DNA of 5,099 nt from Leptolyngbya sp. SIO4C5 (GTDB taxonomy: Bacteria > Cyanobacteriota > Cyanobacteriia > Phormidesmidales > Phormidesmidaceae): the NCBI GenBank assembly GCA_010671965.1, contig JAAHIC010000390.1, forward strand, positions 1-5,099, read 5' to 3'. A program made the position numbers and the translations under genes. Positions within the stretch are counted from its first letter, which is position 1; each line of letters starts with the position of its first letter. Below the pieces are notes generated by a model that saw only the letters and a program-made list of their open reading frames with translations, ran no database searches and was not told the DNA's origin. Shown here piece after piece: positions 1-4,943 of this stretch.

Positions 1-1240
1 ACGATAGCAATTCATCTCCATCCACTCCTCGTCCAAGTGGAGGAGGCTTTGGTAGTCCTAGTGTAGCCCCTCCATTTCCAAGGCCCCCGGGAGGAAGTCG
101 ATGAGATGGCTTGCTATCGTCAACCATCTCTGCTTCAGCCGGTTCACTTGGCTCGGTCGAATTCAGTCCAGTCGCTTCTAACAAAGGCAGTAAAGCGGCA
201 TTTTCAATCTCACTGAGACCGACTGAGACTAAAAGCGATCGCCACTGTTGTTGAAAACTAAGATTGTTTGGCTGACTTTGCTGTAGCTTAAACAAAACGG
301 CTAAAGCGTCGTACCACAACCCCGCTTCAGCATAAATAGCCGCATGATGCTCTATAGAGTTGGCTGCCAGCCTTTCAACTAACTCAGCGCCAGGTTCAAC
401 ATATCTGATGCTACCAGTGATTGGCCGACTTCTTTCTGGTGAACGAGCAAAATTTTCGTCATTATTGAATTGAACTTGAAGCAGCCAGTAATAGTCTTTC
501 CCAGGATTTTGCTGCAAAAACTCGGCTTGTTCATCTAAAGCAATCGCAACAATTCCAGATTCAGTTGGCAACGATTCAATCTCAAACTCATAGTACTCCA
601 GTTGTTGAACATCAGAAATGCTGAGAACAGCATGGGCGCTACTTGGCAGTTCGGGAAGATGTATAAAAAGAATTGGAGATTGACCTACTGTTAAACCATG
701 TTTGGTATCAATAGGTACAACAGAAAGAAAAGGTTCTTCCGAAAGGTCAAATAGTGTGCCCCCTCGCTGAAAGCCGCTTTCGATGACAGGGGGGGTATCT
801 ATGTCAGGATTTTGAAAGGCAATAGGACCTTGGTTTTCTGCGCTATTAGACGCAGAGGTACTTGCATCAAGTCTATTATTCGCAAGCGCTTGTCTTAGCT
901 CTAAAGCTTGCTGATAGGCGCTTAGAGCTAGATTGTACTCTTCCAAGTGTAAATAGGTATCACCAATGCGGTTTAAAGTGCGCTCCTGCGCTAGCTGATC
1001 GGAGGCTTGTTTATATAAACCGAGAGCTTGCTGGTAGTGCTCAAGTGCTTGCTCGTACTGCATTGCGCTATGGGCTGCTTCACCAGACTGATAAGCTTGC
1101 TCTCCCTGCTGCTGTAAAGTTTCAATACTACTCGATTGGGCATGAACCTTTTCTAAAGTGAATTTGCAACTGACCTGGACTGCCGTTACAAAGAGCGACA
1201 GTGCCAATCCGGAAAGACAACAGCGTAAAGCACCTGGCAT
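1..1240 (-). CDS. Exported TPR protein with DUF928-like domain, 3' end outside window
   Basis: Reading the minus strand from the ATG at 1240 gives 413 uninterrupted codons to the window edge; an in-frame stop at 1258-1256 leaves this as the only good start, and no strong Shine-Dalgarno is visible. Residues 1-34 look like a Sec signal peptide (basic Arg6, hydrophobic stretch 9-24, likely cleavage after VHA at 34). Residues about 39-120 hold TPR-type helices (YEQALEHYQQAL and LALSAYQQALELR, with IGDTYLHLEEY). Residues about 157-350 resemble cyanobacterial DUF928: GLTVGQSPILFIHLPEL near 182, DYYWLLQVQF near 249, then YAEAGLWYDALAVL at 303 and LLVSVGLSEI at 336. Residues 360-413 are a low-complexity tail rich in Pro and Gly. 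DUF928 has no established biochemical function; an envelope-associated scaffold role is inferred from the signal peptide and TPRs. The next gene downstream is not visible. Confidence is high that it is a real gene, moderate for the domain name. Confidence 0.85.
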   Translation of the reverse strand, partial: MPGALRCCLSGLALSLFVTAVQVSCKFTLEKVHAQSSSIETLQQQGEQAYQSGEAAHSAMQYEQALEHYQQALGLYKQASDQLAQERTLNRIGDTYLHLEEYNLALSAYQQALELRQALANNRLDASTSASNSAENQGPIAFQNPDIDTPPVIESGFQRGGTLFDLSEEPFLSVVPIDTKHGLTVGQSPILFIHLPELPSSAHAVLSISDVQQLEYYEFEIESLPTESGIVAIALDEQAEFLQQNPGKDYYWLLQVQFNNDENFARSPERSRPITGSIRYVEPGAELVERLAANSIEHHAAIYAEAGLWYDALAVLFKLQQSQPNNLSFQQQWRSLLVSVGLSEIENAALLPLLEATGLNSTEPSEPAEAEMVDDSKPSHRLPPGGLGNGGATLGLPKPPPLGRGVDGDELLS

Positions 1241-1301
1241 TGCTGGGGATAAGTTTCAGTTAGTTTGTAGAATGTTTTTTGATGCGTCTTTGCTCTAAAA
1301 C

Positions 1302-1331
1302 GATATAGTTTCATCATAATAAGCCTATCAA
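1302..1331 (-). promoter_or_regulatory. Candidate sigma-70-type promoter of the TPR/DUF928 gene
   Basis: On the minus strand TTGATA (1331-1326) lies 18 bp upstream of TATATC (1307-1302), matching the -35 and -10 consensus at 5/6 and 4/6. The leader to the ATG at 1240 would be about 55 nt. The surroundings are AT-rich. This rests on pattern matching only. Confidence 0.35.
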
Positions 1332-1395
1332 GACCTAGAACTTTCTAAAGGCTTCTGTTGGGCCGGAAACTTTTGAAAATTTCTAGATTTGCTTG

Positions 1396-1593
1396 CTAGT
1401 GTCCTACGGCCTGCGCGAGGCTCTCCAAATGGGCAGAAGAAGGCTCTTCAGGTAGTGAATAGTTGAAGTTACCAGCAAAGAGAACAGTTGGAATTGGGTC
1501 TTTATCAAAAGCCTGTAGCCGGCTTCGGTGTGGTCTCAGCTGGCGACTTACCTAGCTAGTGCCAGACACTAGGAGCAAGCAACGCTGAGACAT
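1396..1593 (-). pseudogene. Possible decayed small gene with an in-frame TAG
   Basis: From the ATG at 1593 the minus strand reads 13 codons (MSQRCLLLVSGTS), meets TAG at 1554-1552, then stays open for 51 codons to a TAG at 1398-1396. The second part contains the soluble-protein-like stretches PIPTVLFAGNFNYSLPEEP and HLESLAQAVGH. It has no ATG, GTG or TTG start of its own. It lies in the same frame as the 50-codon ORF ending at 1609, so the whole interval may be the remains of one larger gene. The GNFN segment faintly recalls the GDFN motif of endonuclease/exonuclease/phosphatase proteins, but this is too short to name. It could also be chance. Confidence 0.25.
1533..1591. repeat. Nested inverted repeat (8-bp outer arms, 6-bp inner hairpin)
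   Basis: GTCTCAGC at 1533-1540 is the exact reverse complement of GCTGAGAC at 1584-1591. Inside, CTAGTG (1556-1561) and CACTAG (1567-1572) form a perfect stem with a 5-nt loop; an alternative pairing uses CCTAG 1551-1555 with CTAGG 1569-1573. There is no U-run on either side, so it does not look like a standard intrinsic terminator. It lies just downstream of the 50-codon minus-strand ORF and could be a 3' RNA structure or part of a degraded mobile element. Confidence 0.4.
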
Positions 1594-1608
1594 ACTGACA
1601 CTTAGATG

Positions 1609-1761
1609 TTAAGCCGCGATCGCAGTTGGTAGTGCATTGAGACCTGGTAGTTGATTACCTTGAGCGATGAACTGCTCAACGAGCTGGCGTTCTTCGGTGT
1701 AGTCATTGCGGTAGATTTGAAGGCCAGAACGGATCAGCTCCAGAATGCCTGGAAAGGTCAT
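1609..1761 (-). CDS. Small hypothetical protein, 50 aa
   Basis: An ATG at 1761 opens 50 codons ending with TAA at 1611-1609; an in-frame stop at 1782-1780 limits any extension. The protein begins MTFPGILELIRSGLQIYR and continues NDYTEERQLVEQFIAQGNQ, then a hydrophobic tail ending LPTAIAA. The composition suggests two amphipathic helices separated by a short charged turn, with no signal peptide or membrane span. A HIP1 octamer (1616-1623) sits in the last codons. It is divergent from the RHH gene, 91 bp away, and would share the repeat-bearing gap. No Shine-Dalgarno is seen. I do not recognise the family. Support is the protein-like composition and the defined ends; it could also be the 5' part of a larger, degraded gene that continues in the same frame to 1396. 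Confidence 0.45.
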   Translation of the reverse strand: MTFPGILELIRSGLQIYRNDYTEERQLVEQFIAQGNQLPGLNALPTAIAA

Positions 1762-1788
1762 CAAAACATCAAAAAATGTTTATAAGCT

Positions 1789-1810
1789 ACATATTGATGA
1801 CATATTGCTG
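1789..1810. promoter_or_regulatory. Two 11-bp direct repeats, candidate operator
   Basis: ACATATTGATG (1789-1799) is followed immediately by ACATATTGCTG (1800-1810), identical at 10 of 11 positions. The 11-bp period is one helical turn, so both copies face the same side of the DNA. The repeats sit in the gap between the divergent 50-codon ORF and the RHH gene. A possible extended -10 (TGTTATGAA, 1809-1817) overlaps the end of the second copy. RHH proteins commonly bind tandem short repeats as dimers and repress their own promoter, so autoregulation is a reasonable inference. Confidence 0.45.
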
Positions 1811-1852
1811 TTATGAATACAGTTGTTAGCCGTAAGTCTTATCATGGTGGGC

Positions 1853-2044
1853 ATGAGCAAGCGAGTGCAAGTGACTCTGCCAGATCGATTGGCTGAAGCC
1901 CTAGAACAGTGGTCTGCTTACGATGGCCGTCCGCTGAGTAACCTCTGCGCCTTTTTGTTAGAAAAGGCCGTCTACGATGCAAAACAAAGCAATGCAGAGT
2001 GGAGCTGTCAGCCATCCGATCGGCCATCGGCTAAAGATGTTTAG
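1853..2044 (+). CDS. Ribbon-helix-helix (CopG/Arc-type) DNA-binding protein
   Basis: This 63-residue protein has the RHH layout. A short beta strand KRVQVTLPD at 3-11 would lie in the major groove as a dimer. Helix A covers about 12-24 (LAEALEQWSAYDG), followed by a turn at GRPLSN, and helix B runs about 26-41 (LCAFLLEKAVYDA). A polar tail of about 20 residues follows. Small RHH proteins are typically autoregulatory repressors or antitoxins, often on plasmids and genomic islands. The start at 1853 is chosen because the beta strand then begins right after the N-terminus, as is usual; an in-frame ATG at 1844 (adding MVG) and a TTG at 1823 are alternatives, and no well-spaced Shine-Dalgarno decides. 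It heads a three-gene cluster, with 18 bp to the next gene, and lies just right of the tandem repeats it may bind. Fold confidence is high; its target is inferred. Confidence 0.88.
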   Translation: MSKRVQVTLPDRLAEALEQWSAYDGRPLSNLCAFLLEKAVYDAKQSNAEWSCQPSDRPSAKDV

Positions 2045-2062
2045 CGCTTAGAGAGACCGGGT

Positions 2063-2254
2063 ATGAGTCAACCCAAGCAAACGCGCCATGCGGCCACCGA
2101 TCCACAAAAGTGTCGGGATATGGAAAAGCGCTATGGCTGGAAGTTGACGGCAATCGAGGCGACAGGCAATCCTATTTTGAAAGTCAACTGTGTATTTTCA
2201 GGTAAAGCTGAATTTCCCAAAGCCCGCATCGATTACGGAGTAGATGACACATGA
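2063..2254 (+). CDS. Hypothetical protein, 63 aa, second gene of the RHH cluster
   Basis: The frame starts at ATG 2063, 18 bp after the RHH stop and behind the purine-rich stretch GAGAGA, and ends in TGA at 2252-2254. The N-terminal 20 residues are polar and basic (SQPKQTRHAATDPQKCRDM). Residues 21-60 alternate in a beta-like pattern (YGWKLTAIEATG, then ILKVNCVFSG, then ARIDYGVDD), with Cys17 and Cys43 the only cysteines. There is no signal peptide or membrane span. Its stop overlaps the start of the next gene as ATGA, so the two are probably translationally coupled and made together. I do not recognise the family. Position behind an RHH regulator would allow a toxin or accessory role, but no toxin motif is visible. 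The tight spacing is the main evidence that it is real. Confidence 0.65.
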   Translation: MSQPKQTRHAATDPQKCRDMEKRYGWKLTAIEATGNPILKVNCVFSGKAEFPKARIDYGVDDT

Positions 2255-2682
2255 GCAAGTACATCATTTATCAAGCAGAGTCAATGGACGCTGAGGGTTG
2301 GGAGCAGCGCAAACGCACCAACGGCCACCATGAAGCCTTCACCGCGATTCTAGCCGAGCATTTTGACTCAACTGGAAGCCCGATTCCGGCAGCAGGCCAC
2401 CGTCTGACCGAGTACGTTCATGTGCCCAACTTTGCCGATCGCCAGTTTCCTTCAGCCAGCACCCACTATCGCGCTGGTGATTGGGAAGTAGTGCAAGTGG
2501 AGACCTATCAGTCAGAGCAGCCTGGCACTCAGTTTGAGGCGATCGTAATTTGTACCTGTCGCTATGTTCCGGTTGCGGCAGATCTGCATCCGCTAGAGCC
2601 TGTGCAGGTATCTGCCGAGTCTTTTGGTGGGGATCTAGAAGAGCATGAGGCTTGGCAAGAGTCTCAGATGGTGAAACCGTAG
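2251..2682 (+). CDS. Hypothetical protein, 143 aa, third gene of the RHH cluster; 3' end overlaps an IS relic
   Basis: ATG 2251 overlaps the preceding TGA as ATGA, and a GGAG at 2237-2240 sits 10 nt upstream. The protein starts with a hydrophobic strand (KYIIYQ, 3-8), then a polar section with His26-His27 and His37. A beta-rich core follows, including LTEYVHVPNFADRQFP (52-67), AGDWEVVQVETYQ (75-87) and FEAIVICTCRYVPV (95-108). The C-terminus is acidic (GGDLEEHE, 126-133). No membrane span or catalytic motif was recognised, and I cannot name the family. From residue 134 on (AWQESQMVKP) the codons overlap, in a different frame, a decayed IS630 transposase, so the natural C-terminus may have been cut or replaced. 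It is probably cotranscribed with the two genes before it. Confidence that it is expressed is good; function is unknown. Confidence 0.72.
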   Translation: MSKYIIYQAESMDAEGWEQRKRTNGHHEAFTAILAEHFDSTGSPIPAAGHRLTEYVHVPNFADRQFPSASTHYRAGDWEVVQVETYQSEQPGTQFEAIVICTCRYVPVAADLHPLEPVQVSAESFGGDLEEHEAWQESQMVKP

Positions 2683-2966
2683 CGCTGACTCGGCTGAGGG
2701 CGCGATCGCCGAAAGGGAAGCGCGCACATGGCAAACGACCTCAAGAACGAGGCCAGAACGTTTCGCTCACCGGTGCTCTGGGACTCAAGGGGGGGGTTAC
2801 CCAGGTAAGTTTGACAGGGGCAACCAATAGTCTGACGTTTGAGGCTTTCATCGCTCGTAAGCTTGTGCCAAAGCTGTGGAAAGGGGCCTGTGTCATTATG
2901 GAAAGCATGGACAATTACGAAGTGTCTTTAGGCCATATTCTTGATTGGTTTACTCATTGTTGCTAG
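2652..2966 (+). pseudogene. IS630-family transposase relic (internal fragment)
   Basis: The open frame contains a stretch typical of IS630/Tc1-mariner-like DDE transposases: VALTRLRARSPKGKRAHGKRP from 2679, then RGQNVSLTGALGLKGG, SLTGATNSLTFEAFIARKLVP and LWKGACVIM, followed by MDNYEVSLG ending near 2933. In intact members the first block follows the first catalytic Asp (DExG-like) and the MDN block carries the second. Here the first-Asp region is garbled (SDGETVALT), three extra residues (ESM) interrupt the VIM-DN motif, the usual His after MDN is lost, and the third acidic residue and whole C-terminus are missing. After 2933 the reading is unrelated. The TTG start of the frame is not meaningful. 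This is a dead fragment with no visible terminal repeats; its left edge overlaps the end of the 143-aa gene. Family assignment is from motif recall. Confidence 0.8.
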
Positions 2967-3007
2967 TGTACCTCAGCAGACTAGGAAAGGCTGTATCAGC
3001 AATTGCC

Positions 3008-4894
3008 CTATGTTTGCTCCTTCTCCACGAACTTCACGAATTGTTCAGTCGAGTCTTTACCCCGGTTGTGATAAGAGGGATTGTCAACACCTCCTATCTG
3101 ATGAAGCTGTTCGATGGCATCTTTTTCCTCGTCCATGAATGTCTTGGCAGCTTTACGGTTGATGCCAAATTCGCGTTCCAAGAGTCCGGCATTGATGGCG
3201 TAAGTATCGTCAGGATGCTGCTGGTTCCATTGAGAGATGGCGTTGAAGATAGCCTTAGCTCTATCTTTGGCACTATTGGCTCTGGTTTCTGCTGGCTGCG
3301 GTTCCAGGGTCGGCTGAGTAGAGCTGTCATCTGATTGCTGTGTTTCCTGTGTTTGCGGTGCTGCTTGCGTGGAGGTGCCTAAGAACGCCTGTCGAATCGC
3401 GTCGAACTGCTGAAGCTGCTGCTGAAGCTGAGCATTCTGCTGTTGCAGGTGTTCAATCTTCTTTGTCAGCTCCCGGTGAGGCTCATTTGTACCGCCAGAG
3501 TCAACCTGCTGTTTGAGCTGTTTATTTTCTGCTCTAAGGGTTTCTAACTCGGTAGTCAGCCAGCGGAGAGTCGCAGCTTGATGAGCGATCGCTTCGAGGG
3601 CATCGGGTTGAAGCTGAGGCGTTTGCTGTTGCTGCTTCCAGCTAGCTTCAGCTTGACCCAGCACAGCGCGTAGGGCCTCAGCACTGTTGCCATGTTCACC
3701 GAGCTGAGCGGCGAGTTTATGCAGGCGATCGACATCGCTGGTGTAGAGAGAAGCCTGAGTTGTACTTGCAGGAGGCATTGTTGTTTGAGTAAGTGGTGCA
3801 GGTTCTGGAGATGAGGGTGTTTCACTGGGTAGCGGTGGCAGACCGTTAGCAGCGATTTTGACCCCCCGCGCTCGAATCAGCTCGCCATTTGGTCTGGCTA
3901 GCCGGTAGTGAAAGTAGTGGTCAGTGGCCCTGGAGTTGGGGGTGACTTTGCCTTCTAGGACATGGCCCAGGTAGTGCTGTAGAAAGCGATGTTCATGCTG
4001 CCATTCGGGGCAGAAGAAGTGAATAGCGATCGCGCCGTAGATACCACGCAGTCGGTGAATAGAGACAGTCTTGAAGCCTTCGGGCACAGGGACAATTTCT
4101 GTCTGTTGAAAATACTTTCTGACCTGACGGTTGATACGGGTATTGAGGGCATCGATGCGAGGATCATTATGAGCGGCTTCAGTATTGACCAGCGGAGCGA
4201 TCGCCTTGAGCTGGCGGAAGCGCTCGATAGCAGGTAGTAAGTCTTTGGCTGGAATCAGGGTCAAGATATCGAAAGAGAGGGGCTGTGCCTTCTTTTGCTG
4301 GCCGCTGAAGTGGAGCGCGTAGGGATAGGCAGTCAGTTCAAAGCTGCCCTTGCTAATCACCTCTGTGTGTCTGCGTCCGGTCAGGGCCGCGATGGCGATC
4401 GCTAGCAGACGTTCATCCTCAGCCTCTAGCAGACTGACAACCTGACCCAGATAGCGCTGCAAAGGAATGACCTGCAAGCTGTCTTGACGGCGGTTGTTGT
4501 TGGCGGTGGTGGACTGTCTGAGTGTCTGATAGGTTGCCTGGTCATACTTGAGATGCTTGAGCGCATAGTGCTCGCGGCTGGTGCCAGAATCAGAGCCATC
4601 GAGTTTTTGCCAGTGTTTCAGGTAAGAATTTTGCTCAGTTAGGGTCAGCTTACCGGCTTCGATTGCCTCTAGAATCAGCCGTCGATAGGTAGAAAGATAC
4701 TGGCTGCTGATGGACTGCCTGGGATAGCCCTCTTCGAGCAAATCGATTTCAGCGCTAGCGAGCTGAGCAACTGCTGTTTCGCTGTCTTGGCCTTGCTGAT
4801 TGAGCTGGATGAGGCGGTCTAGGAAGTGCAGCGCCAGTTGTCCGAGTTCATCGCGTGAGAGTTTAGTGCGATCGCCCACGCAGGGCAAACGCAT
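3008..4894 (-). CDS. Telomere-resolvase-like (protelomerase family) tyrosine recombinase
   Basis: This 628-residue protein has a tyrosine-recombinase catalytic core with the flavour of telomere resolvases, which cut palindromic junctions and reseal them as covalently closed hairpins. Visible motifs are TGRRHTEV (172-179, first catalytic Arg), HFSGQQKK (195-202, beta-hairpin Lys; SGQ-K is typical of resolvases), HRLRGIYG (280-287, His-x-x-Arg), YLGH (308-311) and DHYFHYRL (325-332, nucleophile Tyr327 or Tyr330). Residues about 10-150 are helical, as in the N-terminal clamp. Then come a Pro-rich linker (about 350-378), helices with a Gln-rich coiled coil (about 440-500), a second low-complexity linker (505-540) and a C-terminal helical unit (540-628) whose GLLEREFGINRKAAKTF (570-586) looks like a helix-turn-helix. 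The length is close to phage TelN/TelK. Only the short 41-bp gap separates it from the IS relic. The ATG at 4894 may lie inside an adjoining insertion sequence; a GGAG (4899-4896) is better spaced for a TTG at 4888, and a GTG at 4879 is another option. An ordinary integrase-like recombinase remains the alternative. Confidence 0.8.
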   Translation of the reverse strand: MRLPCVGDRTKLSRDELGQLALHFLDRLIQLNQQGQDSETAVAQLASAEIDLLEEGYPRQSISSQYLSTYRRLILEAIEAGKLTLTEQNSYLKHWQKLDGSDSGTSREHYALKHLKYDQATYQTLRQSTTANNNRRQDSLQVIPLQRYLGQVVSLLEAEDERLLAIAIAALTGRRHTEVISKGSFELTAYPYALHFSGQQKKAQPLSFDILTLIPAKDLLPAIERFRQLKAIAPLVNTEAAHNDPRIDALNTRINRQVRKYFQQTEIVPVPEGFKTVSIHRLRGIYGAIAIHFFCPEWQHEHRFLQHYLGHVLEGKVTPNSRATDHYFHYRLARPNGELIRARGVKIAANGLPPLPSETPSSPEPAPLTQTTMPPASTTQASLYTSDVDRLHKLAAQLGEHGNSAEALRAVLGQAEASWKQQQQTPQLQPDALEAIAHQAATLRWLTTELETLRAENKQLKQQVDSGGTNEPHRELTKKIEHLQQQNAQLQQQLQQFDAIRQAFLGTSTQAAPQTQETQQSDDSSTQPTLEPQPAETRANSAKDRAKAIFNAISQWNQQHPDDTYAINAGLLEREFGINRKAAKTFMDEEKDAIEQLHQIGGVDNPSYHNRGKDSTEQFVKFVEKEQT

Positions 4895-4901
4895 ACTCCA
4901 A

Positions 4902-4943
4902 AAGCAGGATACTGAATCAGTAGCGCTTTATTCGTCCTTGCTT
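4902..4943. repeat. Imperfect inverted repeat immediately before the transposase start
   Basis: AAGCAGGA (4902-4909) pairs with TCCTTGCTT (4935-4943) with one bulged base, and the right arm ends at the transposase ATG. Within it TACTG (4910-4914) and CAGTA (4918-4922) form a second perfect 5-bp stem with a 3-nt loop. In RNA this could fold near the transposase start; in DNA it could be a transposase or host-factor site. Confidence 0.35.

Larger units (their letters stand above)
1241..1608. other. Region without an intact gene between the TPR gene and the small 50-codon ORF
   Basis: These 368 bases have no intact ORF with a convincing start on either strand. The left part (1241-1380) is AT-rich and is probably the leader and promoter area of the TPR gene; it includes a 6-bp inverted repeat, AAGCCT at 1321-1326 with AGGCTT at 1349-1354. 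The middle (1396-1551) holds a minus-strand frame that reads like degraded coding sequence. The right part (1533-1591) holds a nested inverted repeat. No tRNA or clear Rho-independent terminator was recognised. Confidence 0.6.

Noticed and set aside
862..1161. Plus-strand open frame of 99 codons
   Set aside because: It is antisense to the TPR/DUF928 gene, whose minus-strand frame is unbroken and has recognisable TPR motifs over the same bases.
1764..1781. AAACAT/ATGTTT hairpin as a terminator
   Set aside because: The stem is only six AT-rich pairs, has no GC clamp, and lies in the divergent promoter gap rather than at a gene end.
1842..2027. Minus-strand open frame of 61 codons
   Set aside because: It is a shadow of the RHH gene, which has a clear fold on the plus strand.
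1853..2682. Calling the RHH cluster a toxin-antitoxin system
   Set aside because: The RHH gene fits an antitoxin, but neither downstream protein has a visible RelE/ParE, PIN, MazF or other toxin signature, so the name is not supported.
2339..2734. Minus-strand open frame of 131 codons
   Set aside because: It covers the 143-aa gene and the IS630 relic in antisense, and its translation has no recognisable features.
2967..3007. Bidirectional terminator between the IS630 relic and the resolvase-like gene
   Set aside because: Only a 5-bp CTAGT/ACTAG pairing (partly outside this gap) and no T-run on either strand were found.
2945..3334. Plus-strand open frame with a hydrophobic start resembling a membrane protein
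   Set aside because: Most of it is antisense to the 3' end of the resolvase-like gene. The overlapping 2941-3138 frame is rejected for the same reason.
3380..3450. Repetitive CTG/CAG-rich DNA, as if a tandem repeat or CRISPR
   Set aside because: It encodes the Gln-rich coiled coil of the resolvase-like protein. There are no regular repeat-spacer units anywhere in the window.
3989..4237. Plus-strand open frame of 82 codons, plus minus-strand frames at 3094, 3556 and 3955
   Set aside because: All lie inside the 628-aa gene in other frames; only the long minus-strand frame shows family motifs.
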